From: Dendrobium chrysotoxum
Taxonomy: Eukaryota > Streptophyta > Magnoliopsida > Asparagales > Orchidaceae
Length of the DNA: 64,000 nucleotides
Assembly: GCA_019925795.1 (NCBI GenBank)
Contig: CM034307.1
Span: 744,001-808,000, forward strand
Direction of reading: 5' to 3'
Made by a program: the position numbers and the translations under genes
Shown here: positions 45,866 to 57,742 of the stretch, piece by piece
Numbering within the stretch: the stretch's first letter is position 1
How the letters are laid out: the number at the start of each line of letters is the position of its first letter
The notes under the pieces: generated by a model
What the model was told of the DNA's origin: nothing
Seen by the model: the letters and a program-made list of their open reading frames with translations, nothing else
The model's database searches: none

Positions 45866-48800
45866 GAGATGCCGGAATGCTGCCGAAATTTCGGGTGATC
45901 ATATGACCGTACTTGGACTTATTTGAGCTCAAAGGAAGAGGACCAGGACTTGTGCTTTGAACTTGAATGAACTCAGATGAACCTAATTTCAACATAAACT
46001 TGAACTGAATTGAGAACTCAAGTTGAACTTAAGTGAATTTGAATGAAAGTTCGAACCCAAATGACTTAAACATTGGACAATGGAAAGAGGACCCAGATTG
46101 AGCTTGAACTTAATTCATATGACAAGGACCTGGGTTGAACCAAACATAAATGAACCACATGACTTGAACTTGATTTGAGTTTGAACTCAGGAAGATCACA
46201 TGAACTCAAGTTGAACTTGAACTCGGATTGAACTGTAAAGGATTTGATCCAATTTGAACATTACTTGAATTGAGCTTGAACCATCAAGGACTTGTAAAGT
46301 CAGAACTTGAACTTGCAGAAACCACAGGGGACTCTGATTTGGATTGCAGTTTAAACAACAGAACATAGGGCTTTGACTTGACTATAACATCAAGTGAACA
46401 AGACCTAGACTCAAGCAAACAAATATAGAACTCATGCTGAGTAACCTCAATGGGCATTACAAGTCATCCCTGAATGATGTGACTAGTAAACAACACTCAT
46501 ACTCATCCAATAAGTATTGGGATATCCCTACAATCTACTAGGGGTCAGGATACTTCTACAACTAACAGATCAAACTACTAGCAAGTATCTCAGTCTCCTA
46601 CAGGCATTAAAGACTGATACACAATGGACATACTAATTCATCAACCAATGTGTACAATGAAGCCAGGGATCCATCACAGATACTAACATATTTGTAAGTG
46701 AGGACCATCAATAGATAATGAGTATTGTAGTGTCCAGAAAAATCGACATTAGTCTACATATCAGCATCTGCAGTTGTCCCTACGAGCATTGGAACATGTA
46801 CAAGCGGTGTAGAAAGTCACCAATCAATACACACAGAAAAGCTATTGACAAAGGTAGGAGTTCGTCAATCAACAATAGAAAGATATGTGATAGATGCATC
46901 TGCAAGCAACCATAACTTGCAGTGAATACCAGGGCTCCCTTCCAATTAATGGAAACCATCTCGTAGACGAAAATAGCAGTTGCCTACAAACATTAAATGT
47001 CAGGATACAACAAGCATGATAATCTGCCGATAAAGGTGATGATTTACTAGCTGATATACAAGAAGGTGATGACAATGAATATTGCTCAATCAATAATCAA
47101 TGATAAATCACCGACGAGTGCATCAACTCACTTACAAATGACAAACAGAAGACGTGCTGCAAATGTGATGAATTTCCAGTATATATGGATACTCATGTAG
47201 AGTGTTACTTGCAAGGATATAGGGTCTACAATATATAGTTTCTCGACCAATACAATTGTACACACTACAACCACATATAGCAATAGCAGATGTATGGTAA
47301 GAAGATCCAAGATCATAGCCAAATGCATGAAGAATACAACAAATACAGTACATACGAGCTGCCGTAGGACACCCATTATATATCCAATATGTTGCCTACA
47401 AGAAGATGCAAGGAGAACTATTGTAGATACAAACATCTGTTGGCAATGACATGAGAATCGCCGCAATCACAACAAGCCTACAAGTGTTAATCGGTAGTAT
47501 GCAATAGATGTTGCAGCACCCCTATGATCAACCATCATTTAATGGCCAGCGAATACCTCGATCCATTGCAACCAAGGGAAGACAATATGCAGTAAATATA
47601 AATACCCACGGGTTGCTGTAGGGCAGGCCCACTGCACATACTAGATATTGTCTACAAGCTATCATAGAAGATCTGTTGTACCCCCAGTGCGTCAACCACA
47701 AGCGGAAATATATGGGAAAATACAGAAGAGAGCTGCAACAGATACGAGCCCTTATGAGATGCTACAGAAGATCCATTGTGTACCTGATGTCTTGTCTACA
47801 AGTGCAAAGTGACTACATCCAACGTGAATACCTACGATCAGAAGCAGGAGATTCGTTAGTGCACTACAATCTATCTGCTCAAATCAAGAAAGTAGTGCAC
47901 GACAGTCTACCTGTACAAAGCAGCGAATAACTCAGTCTAGGAGCTGCTACAATACGCCACCGGATCTGCAACCTTAATACGAGCAGACAGAAGGCGTCCA
48001 CAAGCTACAACGCCACGCCACCGGATCCGCAACTTTCATGCAAGCGGACAGAAGGCGTTTACAAATATTCCAAGAATACCCCTGCACGTGTGCACTTTAA
48101 TTTGTATACACATAGGTACACTAAAAGGGGAAAATATAATCATAACCCGCATGGGCCCCGGCGAGCGTGTTATTGGTATACACGTGACGTCTAGGGATGC
48201 TGCGCGGGTCAATAGATTTGAACCCGATCCTCTTATGCAAGCAGATAGGAGTAGACAAGGTTCAATAAATAATTATAAAATGCCCCCAAACACCTGCATG
48301 GGCCCCGGCGAGCATGTTATTGGTACACACGTGATGTCTAGGGATGCTGCGCGGGTTAATAAGTGAATTCAAGTTCGAGCCCGATCCTCCTATACGGGTA
48401 GATAGGAGTCGACACGGCTCGAACCATTAAATAAATATGCAGTCGTGAGATCGACCGAGATATTTATTTTATACATTCATATTAGGCCTTCAAGGTCTAT
48501 AATCAAGAGAATTCACTAACAAAGGTACAAAGCCTACAAAACCCGATCCTCTATCGACCAGTAGATAGAGTCGACAGGGTCCAATCAATAAAATATAAAT
48601 GACCCCATACACCCCGATGATGGCCGTGTTGAATAAAAATATCAACCGGAGGGGTCCATTTCAAATATCTCAAAGTACCACCCAAACTCCCACAAAATCC
48701 AAAACTCCACAAAACTCCCAAAATCCCTACAAAATCCAATCTTCTGAAAAATCCCAAAATCCAAAAATCTTTCCAACTCCAAGATATTTAAAAATTGAAA

Positions 48801-51630
48801 TCCAACTATCAAACCGCTTAAAGCAAAATCCATCCATCCTCCGCAACAGTTTGCCGAGGTGGTCAAATTAAAATTTACTTCAGCTCACATAGAGCTAATG
48901 CCAGGTCGAAAATATCACTTGGATCCATTCTCAAACAATCTCCTGCCAGCAAGGACGTGGTATGAGTCCTCTAACCGGCAGTTTCGCCGTCAAATGGCAC
49001 TGCAGGATAAACGGTTATGACTCGGGGCCCTCTGAACCAGGTGGTCGCCGCCAAATGGCACCATTATATTATGGTTATGGCCAGAGCCCGTATGCTCCCC
49101 AATGGCATCAAATCCTTGAGACATGAATCAATAGGATATGATCGATAGGGCACAAAGCCCTCTGTTAGCTAAGGTGGATTCAAATTTGTCCCCTTAGACA
49201 AATATTCACCCCAGGTCTACAAGGTACCCTTGGACGAAGCAACCCATGGCTGCCGACAAGGATCCTTCTGTCAGGTTGGGTCGACTACCTCCTCTGACTA
49301 AGTAGACCAGGGACCACGATGGCCCGGGATGACGGAATCATGGGATCTTGATCGGGTCTATCATCCATTCCCCCACCATCCGCTTTAAGTGCAAGATGGT
49401 GCAATTTTCAATTTTAAATATTAAATCTCCAAATCTCCCAATTTTCCAAATTCTCAAATCTTCAAACTTTCAAACCTTCAACCCATTGCTGCTACTATAT
49501 GCCAGATAATTCGTGTCTTTACGTATCTGATTGACGACTAGCCTTAATCGAAAGTTCTCTCTCGTTACCGGGAGGGGTAATTAACTATAGGGGCTTGCGC
49601 CTATAGGAAACCAGAACTCAGATCATAAAGTCCTCACAAAATGAGGGCGAAATCTCTGGGTAGTGTCTTATCTACAAACCCATCTGCCTTCCAAAATTTA
49701 CCCCGGAACTTAGTTCGTTAAAACTCCCCCCGAAGAAAGCAACAAAAGAGCGGGCGGAGGCCGGGGCCGAATTTTTGGAGCCCACACCTGCTAAGGAATC
49801 TATTGCGAAGAACATGTTTAGACGCCATAATGTCCCAAAACCAACTTGGTTAAGGGATCACATTGCATTTGCACCTTCAACTATGGAGGCTGAAGTTCCT
49901 AGTCACTATAAGGAAGCAATGGATAGTCTTCATGGTGATCTTTGAAAGAGGGCTATGAGTGAAGAGATGGAGTCTCTTTAGAAGGATGCTACTTGGAGGT
50001 TGGTGAAGCTTCCTCCAGGAATAAAATCTATTGGGTTCAAATAGATGCGTGTAAAGAAAAAAGGATCTCATGGAGCTGATGTGTAGTACAAGGCTAGGTT
50101 GGTGGCAAAAGGCTCTGTATAATGGGAAGGGATTGCTTATGATGAGGTGTTCTCCTCAGTAGTTAAGAATCCCTTGACCCGTGGTTACTTGGCACTTGTA
50201 GCACAGTTTGATCTGATTTTGGAGCAGCTCGATCCATATATTGCACAAACAGTTGGTGTTCTGAGCAGGTTCATACATGATTCAGGAAGGAGTCACTAGC
50301 AAGCTGTGAAGAGTGTCCTGAGGTATCTGAAGGGTACAGTTGATGCATGCTTGGAGATGTAGTCACCACGGCAATGGTGCAGGACTCATGATTGATTGTC
50401 TACTTGTTTGAAGAACTAAACTCAGCTTGATCCCTTGGGGAGAGGGGGTACGTAGGCAACTATCTGGGTGATGTCGTTCTAAAGTGAAAGATGAGATGGA
50501 GATTGTTGATTTGGAATTCTTTTCAAATCCAAATCAGCTTTGATTTAGAAGGCTTTAATGACTCAATTATGTAATTGATTATGGATTGATTATTTTCCTA
50601 ATTAAGTAGATTTGATAATTGGATATTTGATTGATGCATTAATTAGGGAATCTAATTATCACATTAATAAGCGATTTGATTGGGATTTGATTAGGAAACT
50701 TTTTCCTAATTTACTTTTGCTCAAATCTATAAATAGAGCTCTGGGGCTGCTGTTGAATGCGAGAGAGGAAAAGAGAAAGCTTGAGAGCTATTGTAATTCC
50801 ATATTGTTCTCTAATATAGTGAAATTATCATCCCCTCCCCATGGACGTATGCATCTTCGTTAAACCACATAAATTGTCGTGTTTATTGTGTTTGTATTGT
50901 GTGATTTTTATTTCTGCTATGATTGTTTGCACAACAACTTCTTCCACTTTTTCTATATTTTTTTTCTACTTATTTTGCTATTATTTGAGAGTAAAAGTGT
51001 GTTTAGTCAGATTTTATTTCGACCAGTCCTGGGAGCTTAGAATACTAATGTGGAAATAGATGGTGATTTTTTTTAATACTTCCACATACATAAACATGCC
51101 CAACACAATTTACCATAACTAACTTCCAATCCTTTACAAGAGCCACCAGACATCAGTTTTGCTTGTTTAAAAATGACAATAGACACACCATAGTGAGTAC
51201 AACTATAAAATATAAATGCCTATTACTTGTTGCTCGACTTTGCAATACACAGTCTCTTCTGCACCCATTTAATCCATAGGCTGCTTTTCTATAAATATTT
51301 ATTAAATAGCAAGTGTGAGTTATATAAGCCTATAATGCTTAACGATGTATATTCTTGTGGCAAACTAACTTGCAAATCCTATTCCATCCTACTTTCTATA
51401 AAATATCTGGGCACAATTTCTCTGATTGTTTCAAGGCTCATCAAGATATGAGGAAGTTTAACATTCAGGTGCAAGAGGGGCATCTAAATATTCAAAATCT
51501 TCGTACTCCCACAATAGTTGTTGCTCTTTCAGCACCAGTTTAGATTTGCATTCATAATTTAAAATCAATTAACTTTTATAAGAAATTAAGAATACTAAGA
51601 CCATTGTGTCTGTCCTTCCTATTCCTACAG

Positions 51631-51799
51631 AAAGGGCTCTACATCTTTTGCAAGGTCGATTCTCGAAGTCCTCCCTCTCACTCCTATTAGTGAATTAATA
51701 GTTGATCGTGATGCTCTACATCATGAAGATTCTAATGCGAGCAGTATGAGTGATGATATTCTGGTGGATAGAAGATTTCAAATTCTATTTACAAGATGA
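51631..51799 (+). other. possible terminal exon of an unidentified gene
   Basis: After a good acceptor (TTCCTATTCCTACAG) an open frame reads KGSTSFARSILEVLPLTPIS, then ELIVDRDALHHEDSNASSMS and DDILVDRRFQILFTR, then TGA. The composition looks like protein rather than random AT-rich translation. I could not find convincing partner exons; a short one may lie near 51443-51473 (AHQDMRKFNIQ). It could be a remnant of a gene broken by the copia insertion. No family recognised. Confidence 0.3.
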
Positions 51800-52827
51800 G
51801 ATATAATAAAAAGAAAATTATCGTAACTTTTCTATTTTGACCAAGTTTCAAGCGAAGTGATCCAAATGAGTTCTTTGTTCTCCTTTGTTGTTTTCCTTTC
51901 CTATGTAGGTGGATGGTTTATCCGTTGAACTCATGCTTTATGTATTTGACCTTTTATATTTTTCTTCTTACTATGGCAATTCTTGGTTATTGTCCTTATT
52001 AGTACTCACATCATCATCTTATTATTATATTATAATTAAAAAAATAATAAAGTGGTCATCTTGTCAGGGTTTCGTTTTTCTTCCTAAGCATGACAACATA
52101 AACCTTCATTATCTGCTTCTAAGAGAGGCTACTCCTACTTTTATTGAGTGTAATTTTTAATTTATGTTCTCAATTATTTTACCCCTTTGAAAAGCTCAGA
52201 GATTGAATGGTTATCCCCTTTCAACCCCTCGGGCTTAGATTTAGGTGTGCATTTGAACTTTGAATGTTGATTTTTTATTCCAAATGATAGTTTGTTGGCT
52301 ACACAACTTGAAACCAAATAATGGTTTCACTTTTAGTCATAAGAGGTCGTCGTTTGTTCTACCCAATACAGCTAAGCTTGTTTTGTTTGTATAATGTGGC
52401 AAGCTGACATAATAAGCAAGTAATCAACTTGATAATAACATTCAAACTTACATGACAGACAGAGAAGAAGATACAAAAAAGTGGGTATTGTTGTGGAACT
52501 GGACGTGATATTAAGCAAGAAACTTATTGCGAAGGCTTACGAACCTCAATAGACGCCCTAAGAAACAGAAGACGAGAAATAGAAGAGCTGGTTCTACATT
52601 CCTTCATTGTTCTCTGGTATAATGCTATTGGACTCTCTCTGGTGTCTTGCTGCAAGGACACAATCCAACCCTGCGCCACCATCCACTCTGCAATCTTTTA
52701 TTATATCTATCTTCTCATGGTGGCTCATGGGCTGTGTGATAGAATCAGTGTGTCAAGAGGCTTTCTTTTTTTGGGAAAAAGTTGACTGCCGAAACACAAA
52801 TATAATGTGAACGGAATATGAGATTAT

Positions 52828-52933
52828 GTTTGGGCCAATTTTTTATCACTGTTTTTTCATTGATTTGAAAAAAAAATTGTACTTAAAAGTTTCTGTAGAA
52901 AGCACTAACAAAACTGTCTCAAACGAAGCCTGA
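52828..52933. mobile_element. degenerate foldback MITE
   Basis: It ends CTGTCTCAAACGAAGCCT, the complement of the AGGCTTCRTTTG family end, with a weak left arm starting near GTTTGGGCC. Boundaries are approximate. Confidence 0.45.
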
Positions 52934-53214
52934 TTCTACTACCTTGGCAATAACTTCCAAATTATGCATAAAGAGACTTGAATGAACGAATAACTGAAAT
53001 ATTGATTGCCTTGTAAACATTGGTTAGAAGAAATTCAAAGGTGGCTGAATCGTTAGCCACTTTTAAAGATATTGATATTTCTTCTTAAACCTTTTATTAC
53101 CAATGTCAAACATAGTGATATCTATCTTGGTCTATATAGACTTGCTTGCTACTAGAATATTTGGAAACATTCCTACTAATTTCTATACGTATTGACTGCA
53201 AGGAGGTTTATTCC

Positions 53215-54583
53215 TTAGATGCTCTGTTTAGGGGACCCTGAAGCTTCTACGAGATACAGCCGACGACAGGGTGTACCATCCTCTGGATTTGTCTTTGTTG
53301 ATCTTGGCAAGCTCCTGAGCCTATTGAACAAATTTTGGGGATCATGAAGCAAGCCAAAATTGGCATCAGGATCACCGATCTGAGAAAGCTTGATATTGGG
53401 AAAGCCTAGAGCTTCCAGCAGTTGGTCTGGCCAATCGCTATAAAAGTGGTAAGTCGAAAGGGAGAGTGAGGCTGAGGATTCATTCATGAAGTCCGCAAGA
53501 AGGACCGTGTTTGTCAGCAAAGTGTTGGCTGCAATGGTCTGAAGCACTTTCATTGCATTGAGGTGAGGGAGGTAATATAGTATACCTTCCAGCAGCCACA
53601 CTGTATTTTTCTCTGGAGCAAAACCAGATACCTGCAGCTTGTCAAGCCAGTCTCCATCTCTAATATCAGCAGCCACACTGGTCACAGATTTTGCTATCAT
53701 CGCCTTTCTCTGTTGCTCAGCAGATCCCATTGCTTCCTGTATAAGAGATGCTTTTATCTGCAATAGCTCAGCAAAGTCCACTTCAAACATATTGCATTCT
53801 TTCAGGCAGCTGAGCCTGTAGGCTCTTGCATCCATACCTGCAGAGTAATTACCTGTCTAAGCATTTGTGCAATTGATGTTTGCTTAGGTTCTATATTAGA
53901 CTGCAAGGAGAAAAAGCTCTCTCACAAATAAGCGAGATTTAGGAAATTTTCATTAGTACTTCAATTTCCAAATACAATAACTGAGATTATGTTTTTGTTC
54001 TATTTCCCTTTTAATTCTTTTGCTAGAAGGATCTCAGAAGATACAACTTAGAGAACTATAAATTTCATCTGCTTCCCTTTTTTTTTTTTTTTTCATTTCT
54101 CTCCTGTATAGTTTTTTTGTTTACTTAATTATGATTCTCTTTGATGCACACTTGGTTTTGATGCTTATTGGCAGAATGATAGATTTACAAACCTGCACCT
54201 AGAAGAACCACCTGTGCTTCCCCTTCTCCAAATGATTTGATAGCAGCTTCAAGCTTTGAATCAAACCACAGGGTCCTGACAGCCAGTATCACCCCTGAAA
54301 CTTCACGTGCATTGTTAAGCTTATCCCTACTAATCTTTTCTCGGAGGCTTTTGAGGAAGCTCTCACCGGCGAGGACATCGGCCACTGGGTCATGGATCAC
54401 ATGGTTCCATAGAGCTCTCCCTGCAGCTGTCTGGCACGCAGTGCGCTGAAGGGCACTCCATTCACGATCTATTGTTTCATGAAGAGTTTGGATGGTCTCC
54501 AACTTCATCTTCTTCGGTAACATTGGCTGTTCCTGCCATACTGACTCTGTCTGAAATACATGTTGCTTTTCTTCATCTGACAT
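53215..54583 (-). CDS. leucine carboxyl methyltransferase-like SAM-dependent methyltransferase
   Basis: Two exons on the minus strand, 54583-54193 and 53837-53215, phase 1, GT-AG, encoding 337 residues. The SAM-binding motif is built across the splice: AQVVLLGAG joined to GMDARAYRLSCLKECN. The family signature WLLEGILYYL (about residue 230) and an acidic post-motif DFAELLQIKA are present, with VLLADFMNESSASLS and a C-terminal domain DPDANFGLLHDPQNLF. This is the LCM/PPM family fold (TIGR00027-like), which includes protein phosphatase 2A leucine carboxyl methyltransferase and related enzymes of unknown substrate; the length suits the plant members. No transit peptide is apparent, so it is probably cytosolic. 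The start MSDEEKQHVFQTE is the first ATG of the frame. The gene looks intact; the true substrate cannot be told from sequence. Confidence 0.88.
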
Positions 54584-55192
54584 GTTAAGAGTTAAAAAGA
54601 CAGTGCGTTCAGTGAGCTCTGTTAGCTGGGGGCATTGCCAAAACTTAAGTTAAGAAGTGGAGTTGGGAAGGGATAAGAAAAGAGAGCCACACACAAGCTA
54701 CAAAGCTGAGTATTAGCTCCCTTTATGTGTTTTTTTGGACGTTGGACAAGGCTCCACGAAGATGAAGTCCAGCCTTTTTCGTTTTTTTTTTTCATTTAAG
54801 AGTAGAAATAGATTGAGGAAGGTGGCAATGAATGAGATCCACCCATTTATTGGTCTATGATAGGAGGTTGGGCTTCGGATACTCGTTAAAGGAGAGAAGA
54901 GATGTTCACAGATGGGGACAAGTTACATGGCTGTCGCTTTCCCAAGTTCTTTTGCAGATACAAAAGCTTGATTGGGTTGTCAGTTTGTGAGGCTGGAGGG
55001 ATGCTGGGAAACCTGATCTGTTTTGGATGGTCAGGAGGCCTCGCAGTGCAAAGATTTTGCTCCTGCAACTGCTACAATCTGGTGCCATGGTTAGTGCAAG
55101 AATGTTCAGCTGGTGGAAAAAGAAAATAAGATGGTTGGCATATTGTGAAGTGGCCCTCAAACCACTTCTACTAGATTCAACCCCTGAAAATC
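54584..55192. other. upstream region of the LCMT-like gene
   Basis: This should hold its promoter (minus strand). A weak TATA-like CATAAAG is near 54730 on the minus strand. No other gene is seen. Confidence 0.35.
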
Positions 55193-55548
55193 GAGAAATT
55201 ATTAGGTGTGGAGACCGGACGTAGCTCTACGTCCGGACGCCAATAAAATGTTGACACGTGGAGTGGACTCGTGGATATTCAATTGGATTTATTTTTTACA
55301 TTATATATTTAATGAGTCCGCGGAACTTTAAGTCATGCGCATCAAAATTGCAGTCAAAACTCAGGTAAAGCGCAAGTAAAACTTAGTAAAAAAAGTAACA
55401 AAAGAACAGTCAAAGCGCAATTAAAGCACAGGTAAAGCGCTAAGTAAAGCGTAAGTAAAAAGTACAATCAAAGCGCATCCAGGTGTCAAATTTTAAGTGG
55501 ATGTTCGGGTGTATCTCTACGTCCGGTCTTCGCACCTAATAATTTCTT
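55193..55548. mobile_element. Mutator-like MITE with 9-bp target duplication
   Basis: 356 bp. The terminal inverted repeats of about 30 bp (GAAATTATTAGGTGTGGAG, then ACCGGACGTA; right arm the complement with two or three mismatches) are flanked by a perfect 9-bp duplication CTGAAAATC at 55184-55192 and 55549-55557. A 9-bp duplication is the Mutator mark. The interior has AAAGCGCA / AAAGCGTAAGTAAA short repeats (about 55330-55480). No coding capacity. Confidence 0.88.
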
Positions 55549-55579
55549 CTGAAAATCAGGGATAAGGCTTAGGTTTTCT

Positions 55580-55680
55580 CTGGACAGTTTTCTTATTATT
55601 TTTTAGAGCAACATTTTAGTTCCAAAAAAAAATTTTATTTTAAAAAATAATAAAAAATTATCACAAATAAAATCTTAATC
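55580..55680. mobile_element. degenerate foldback MITE
   Basis: GGACAGTTTTCTTATTATTT on the left pairs loosely with AATAATAAAAAATTATC on the right. Member of the 40095-type family; ends eroded. Confidence 0.45.
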
Positions 55681-56325
55681 TTCAAATCGGGACTGATTAA
55701 ATTTATTTGGGTAGAAATTACATTGTGGAGGTCTTATAATGGAATGTTTTTCGACCTATTATTATAATAACAATAAATATTATATCATTTAAATAATATT
55801 TACATCATTATCGTTGGCTCTACGATTGAATCTGATTAAACTTTTGAAATTTTTTTTTCATTGGTTCATTGCACTGATGCTTTAAAACATTTGTGCAAAT
55901 AAAATCCTTGTGCATTTTGTTGTTTCTTTGGTGTCAAGTTCAGGGATTTTTTATGGCTTTCCAATTTATTATTATTGTTGTGTGCCAGTTTATTTGCGGC
56001 GGTAGAGAGAGATAGTTTAACGTTTTAGTTTTGTACGAATGCCCAATAAACATATATATAAGGGAAGAGATGTAATAATTATAAGTGACATTAATTTTTT
56101 TATGTTGAAAACTCAAAAATGAAAAAATCATGATGATTAAACTAGCATTTGTCATCGATTACAAGTGATATTTTTTCTTAAGGAAAGGAACTAATAAAGT
56201 ACATATTACATAATTGAGGTTCAAGGAGCCCTATGGCAGAAATCCAACATAAATCTCAATGCTAAAATTGGGAGTCAAAGTTGATGTCGACAGTCCTACA
56301 TTGATCTTATAAGTGATAGTATGCA
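55681..56325. other. intergenic, nothing recognised
   Basis: AT-rich, no gene or element delimited. Confidence 0.4.
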
Positions 56326-56948
56326 TTGGCATTATCGATGATGGTAGGCAATGCAATCGGTAGGTATTGGAGTAACCGGGTGACTCTGGCTAAGAGCTTG
56401 TGGGTTGGTGGTCTGTAGTCGGGCAATAGTGATCACATGACATTTATTAGTATATGACAAAAGTTACAAGATCGTGCTAAGCGAGCGACGAAGGTCGAAA
56501 AGATCATAGTCAGCGGGTGATCGTTGTCGGTGGGTGACAAAGGTCGGATGGATCGTAGTCAGGTGACCGTGGTCAGAGAATTATAGTCAGGTGACAGTGG
56601 TCTTAGGATTGTAGTTTGGAAATAGTGGTTTAAGAACTAAAGTCAACCGACGACGGAGATTAGAGGACTATAGTCGATGGACGGTGGAGGTTGGAAGGAC
56701 TGCAATCAAAAGATGATGGTCGAGGACTGTAGTCAGGAGATGGTGGTTTGAGGATTATTGTTGGTAAGTAACGGTGGCCTGAAGGATTGTAATCAGCAGT
56801 ACAATGGGATAGAAAGGATCATAGTCAGGCAACAGTGGTCGGAGGATCGTAGTTGAGAGATAGGGTCCAAGGGCTATAGTCGACATGCAACAGTTGTTTG
56901 AGGACGATAATTGATGAAAAGTTTGATGGTAGTGGCTAGGTGGTGAAA

Positions 56949-57361
56949 TTTCGATGGTGATTGTTGGGCAATGAAACTTTGATGGTGCAGCTATGTTGAG
57001 GTCTAATGGTGATGGTCGATCGATGAAGATTTGACAATGAGGTCGGGTGAAAGAAGTTTGGCCGTGGTCGGCCAGCGAAGGTTTGCTGGTGGTTGTGCTC
57101 GGGTGGAGCTTAGAGATTCTTCAAGCCTCAATGCTTTAATTTCTTCTTTTTTTTTCGATGGTGATTGTTGGGCAATGAAACTTTGATGGTGCAGCTATGT
57201 TGAGGTCTAATGGTGATGGTCGATCGATGAAGATTTGACAATGAGGTCGGGTGATAGAAGTTTGGCCGTGGTCGGCCAGCGAAGGTTTACTGGTGGTTGT
57301 GCTCGGGTGGAGCTTAGAGATTCTTCAAGCCTCAATGCTCTAATTCACCCCCCCCCCCCCC
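56949..57361. repeat. 206-bp tandem duplication and poly-C run
   Basis: The segment from TTTCGATGGTGATTGTTGGG to CAAGCCTCAATGCT occurs twice (starting 56949 and about 57154) with only a few differences, so the event is recent. It is followed by a run of 14 C at 57348-57361. Confidence 0.85.
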
Positions 57362-57742
57362 ATGCAGAGAGTGGAAGTCTATTCATAAATTTTTGGGAGT
57401 GTCATGTCCCATAAATATAAAGAAAATTCAGGGAAAAGCTGGAGCACCTCATCGGGCGGTATGTACTAATTCCCTCAATCATCGATCATCTCTTCAGCAT
57501 CTAAGTGCCTTAATGATGTCAGATTAAAGATATCTTGAGCTCGTTAGACTGGTCTCGTCAAGCCGCTCAATTCGACTATAAGCATGACATATTTGGAAAT
57601 CATATGGTCATCCAATTAATGTCTTGAATTTTTCAATTATGCTTTGGGCCCTTATTTTTGGGTCATTTGGGCTCGAATCAAACCATTCTTAGTATCGTTG
57701 GGTTTCTCATTGAGATGTTCAACTCAATTATAAATTTATTAA

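Larger units (their letters stand above)
44153..49786 (+). mobile_element. giant solo LTR, copy C
   Basis: 5634 bp from TGTTGACC to GAGCCCACA, with perfect target duplication CCTGC at 44148-44152 and 49787-49791. It is inserted in copia pol, so it is younger than that element. It has a TATA box (CTATAAAA, 44333-44340) after about 180 bp, a GC-rich leader with an AG run (44623-44674), donor-like GAAGGTAAC sites at about 44763 and 44897 in a duplicated segment, an AT-rich block, the hairpin array (45568-45865) and the 3' third shared with A and B. No coding region. Confidence 0.92.
42813..50370 (+). pseudogene. copia pol remnant (integrase and reverse transcriptase)
   Basis: Left part 42813-44147: a gag-pre-integrase-like region (DVRHVPNIMKNLLSKGVLET, ITVLWHMRSAHAEEASLIAL), then integrase (LEYVYTDVWGL, YFVSFVDDYYRYV, SNNGSEYISDAF), with stops and frame changes after 43400. 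The linker TYALQKLEFDATPF... reaches EDEIPA and is cut by copy C at 44152. Right part 49787-50370: KESIAKNMFRRHNVPK, then the start of reverse transcriptase (YKEAMDSLHGDL, WRLVKLPPG, KARLVAKG) with stops. Deleting copy C plus one CCTGC restores the frame across the junction. RNase H is nearly absent. Not functional. Confidence 0.9.
41914..50936 (+). mobile_element. Ty1/copia element with both LTRs, split by giant LTR copy C
   Basis: The 5' LTR at 41914-42346 and 3' LTR at 50504-50936 are both 433 bp and end GCACAACA. The target duplication is ACTTC at 41909-41913 and 50937-50941. The 3' LTR starts TGTTGATTTGG; the 5' LTR starts TATTGATTTGG, its TG mutated. A primer-binding site TAGTATCAGAGC follows the 5' LTR at 42349-42360. 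Removing the nested copy C leaves about 3.4 kb, too short for a complete copia element, so gag and parts of pol are deleted. The LTRs differ at many sites, indicating an old insertion. Confidence 0.92.
50942..53214. other. intergenic region, one possible orphan exon and one MITE
   Basis: AT-rich DNA downstream of the copia element. Apart from the exon candidate at 51631-51799 and a degenerate MITE at 52828-52933, I see no supported feature. Confidence 0.4.
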
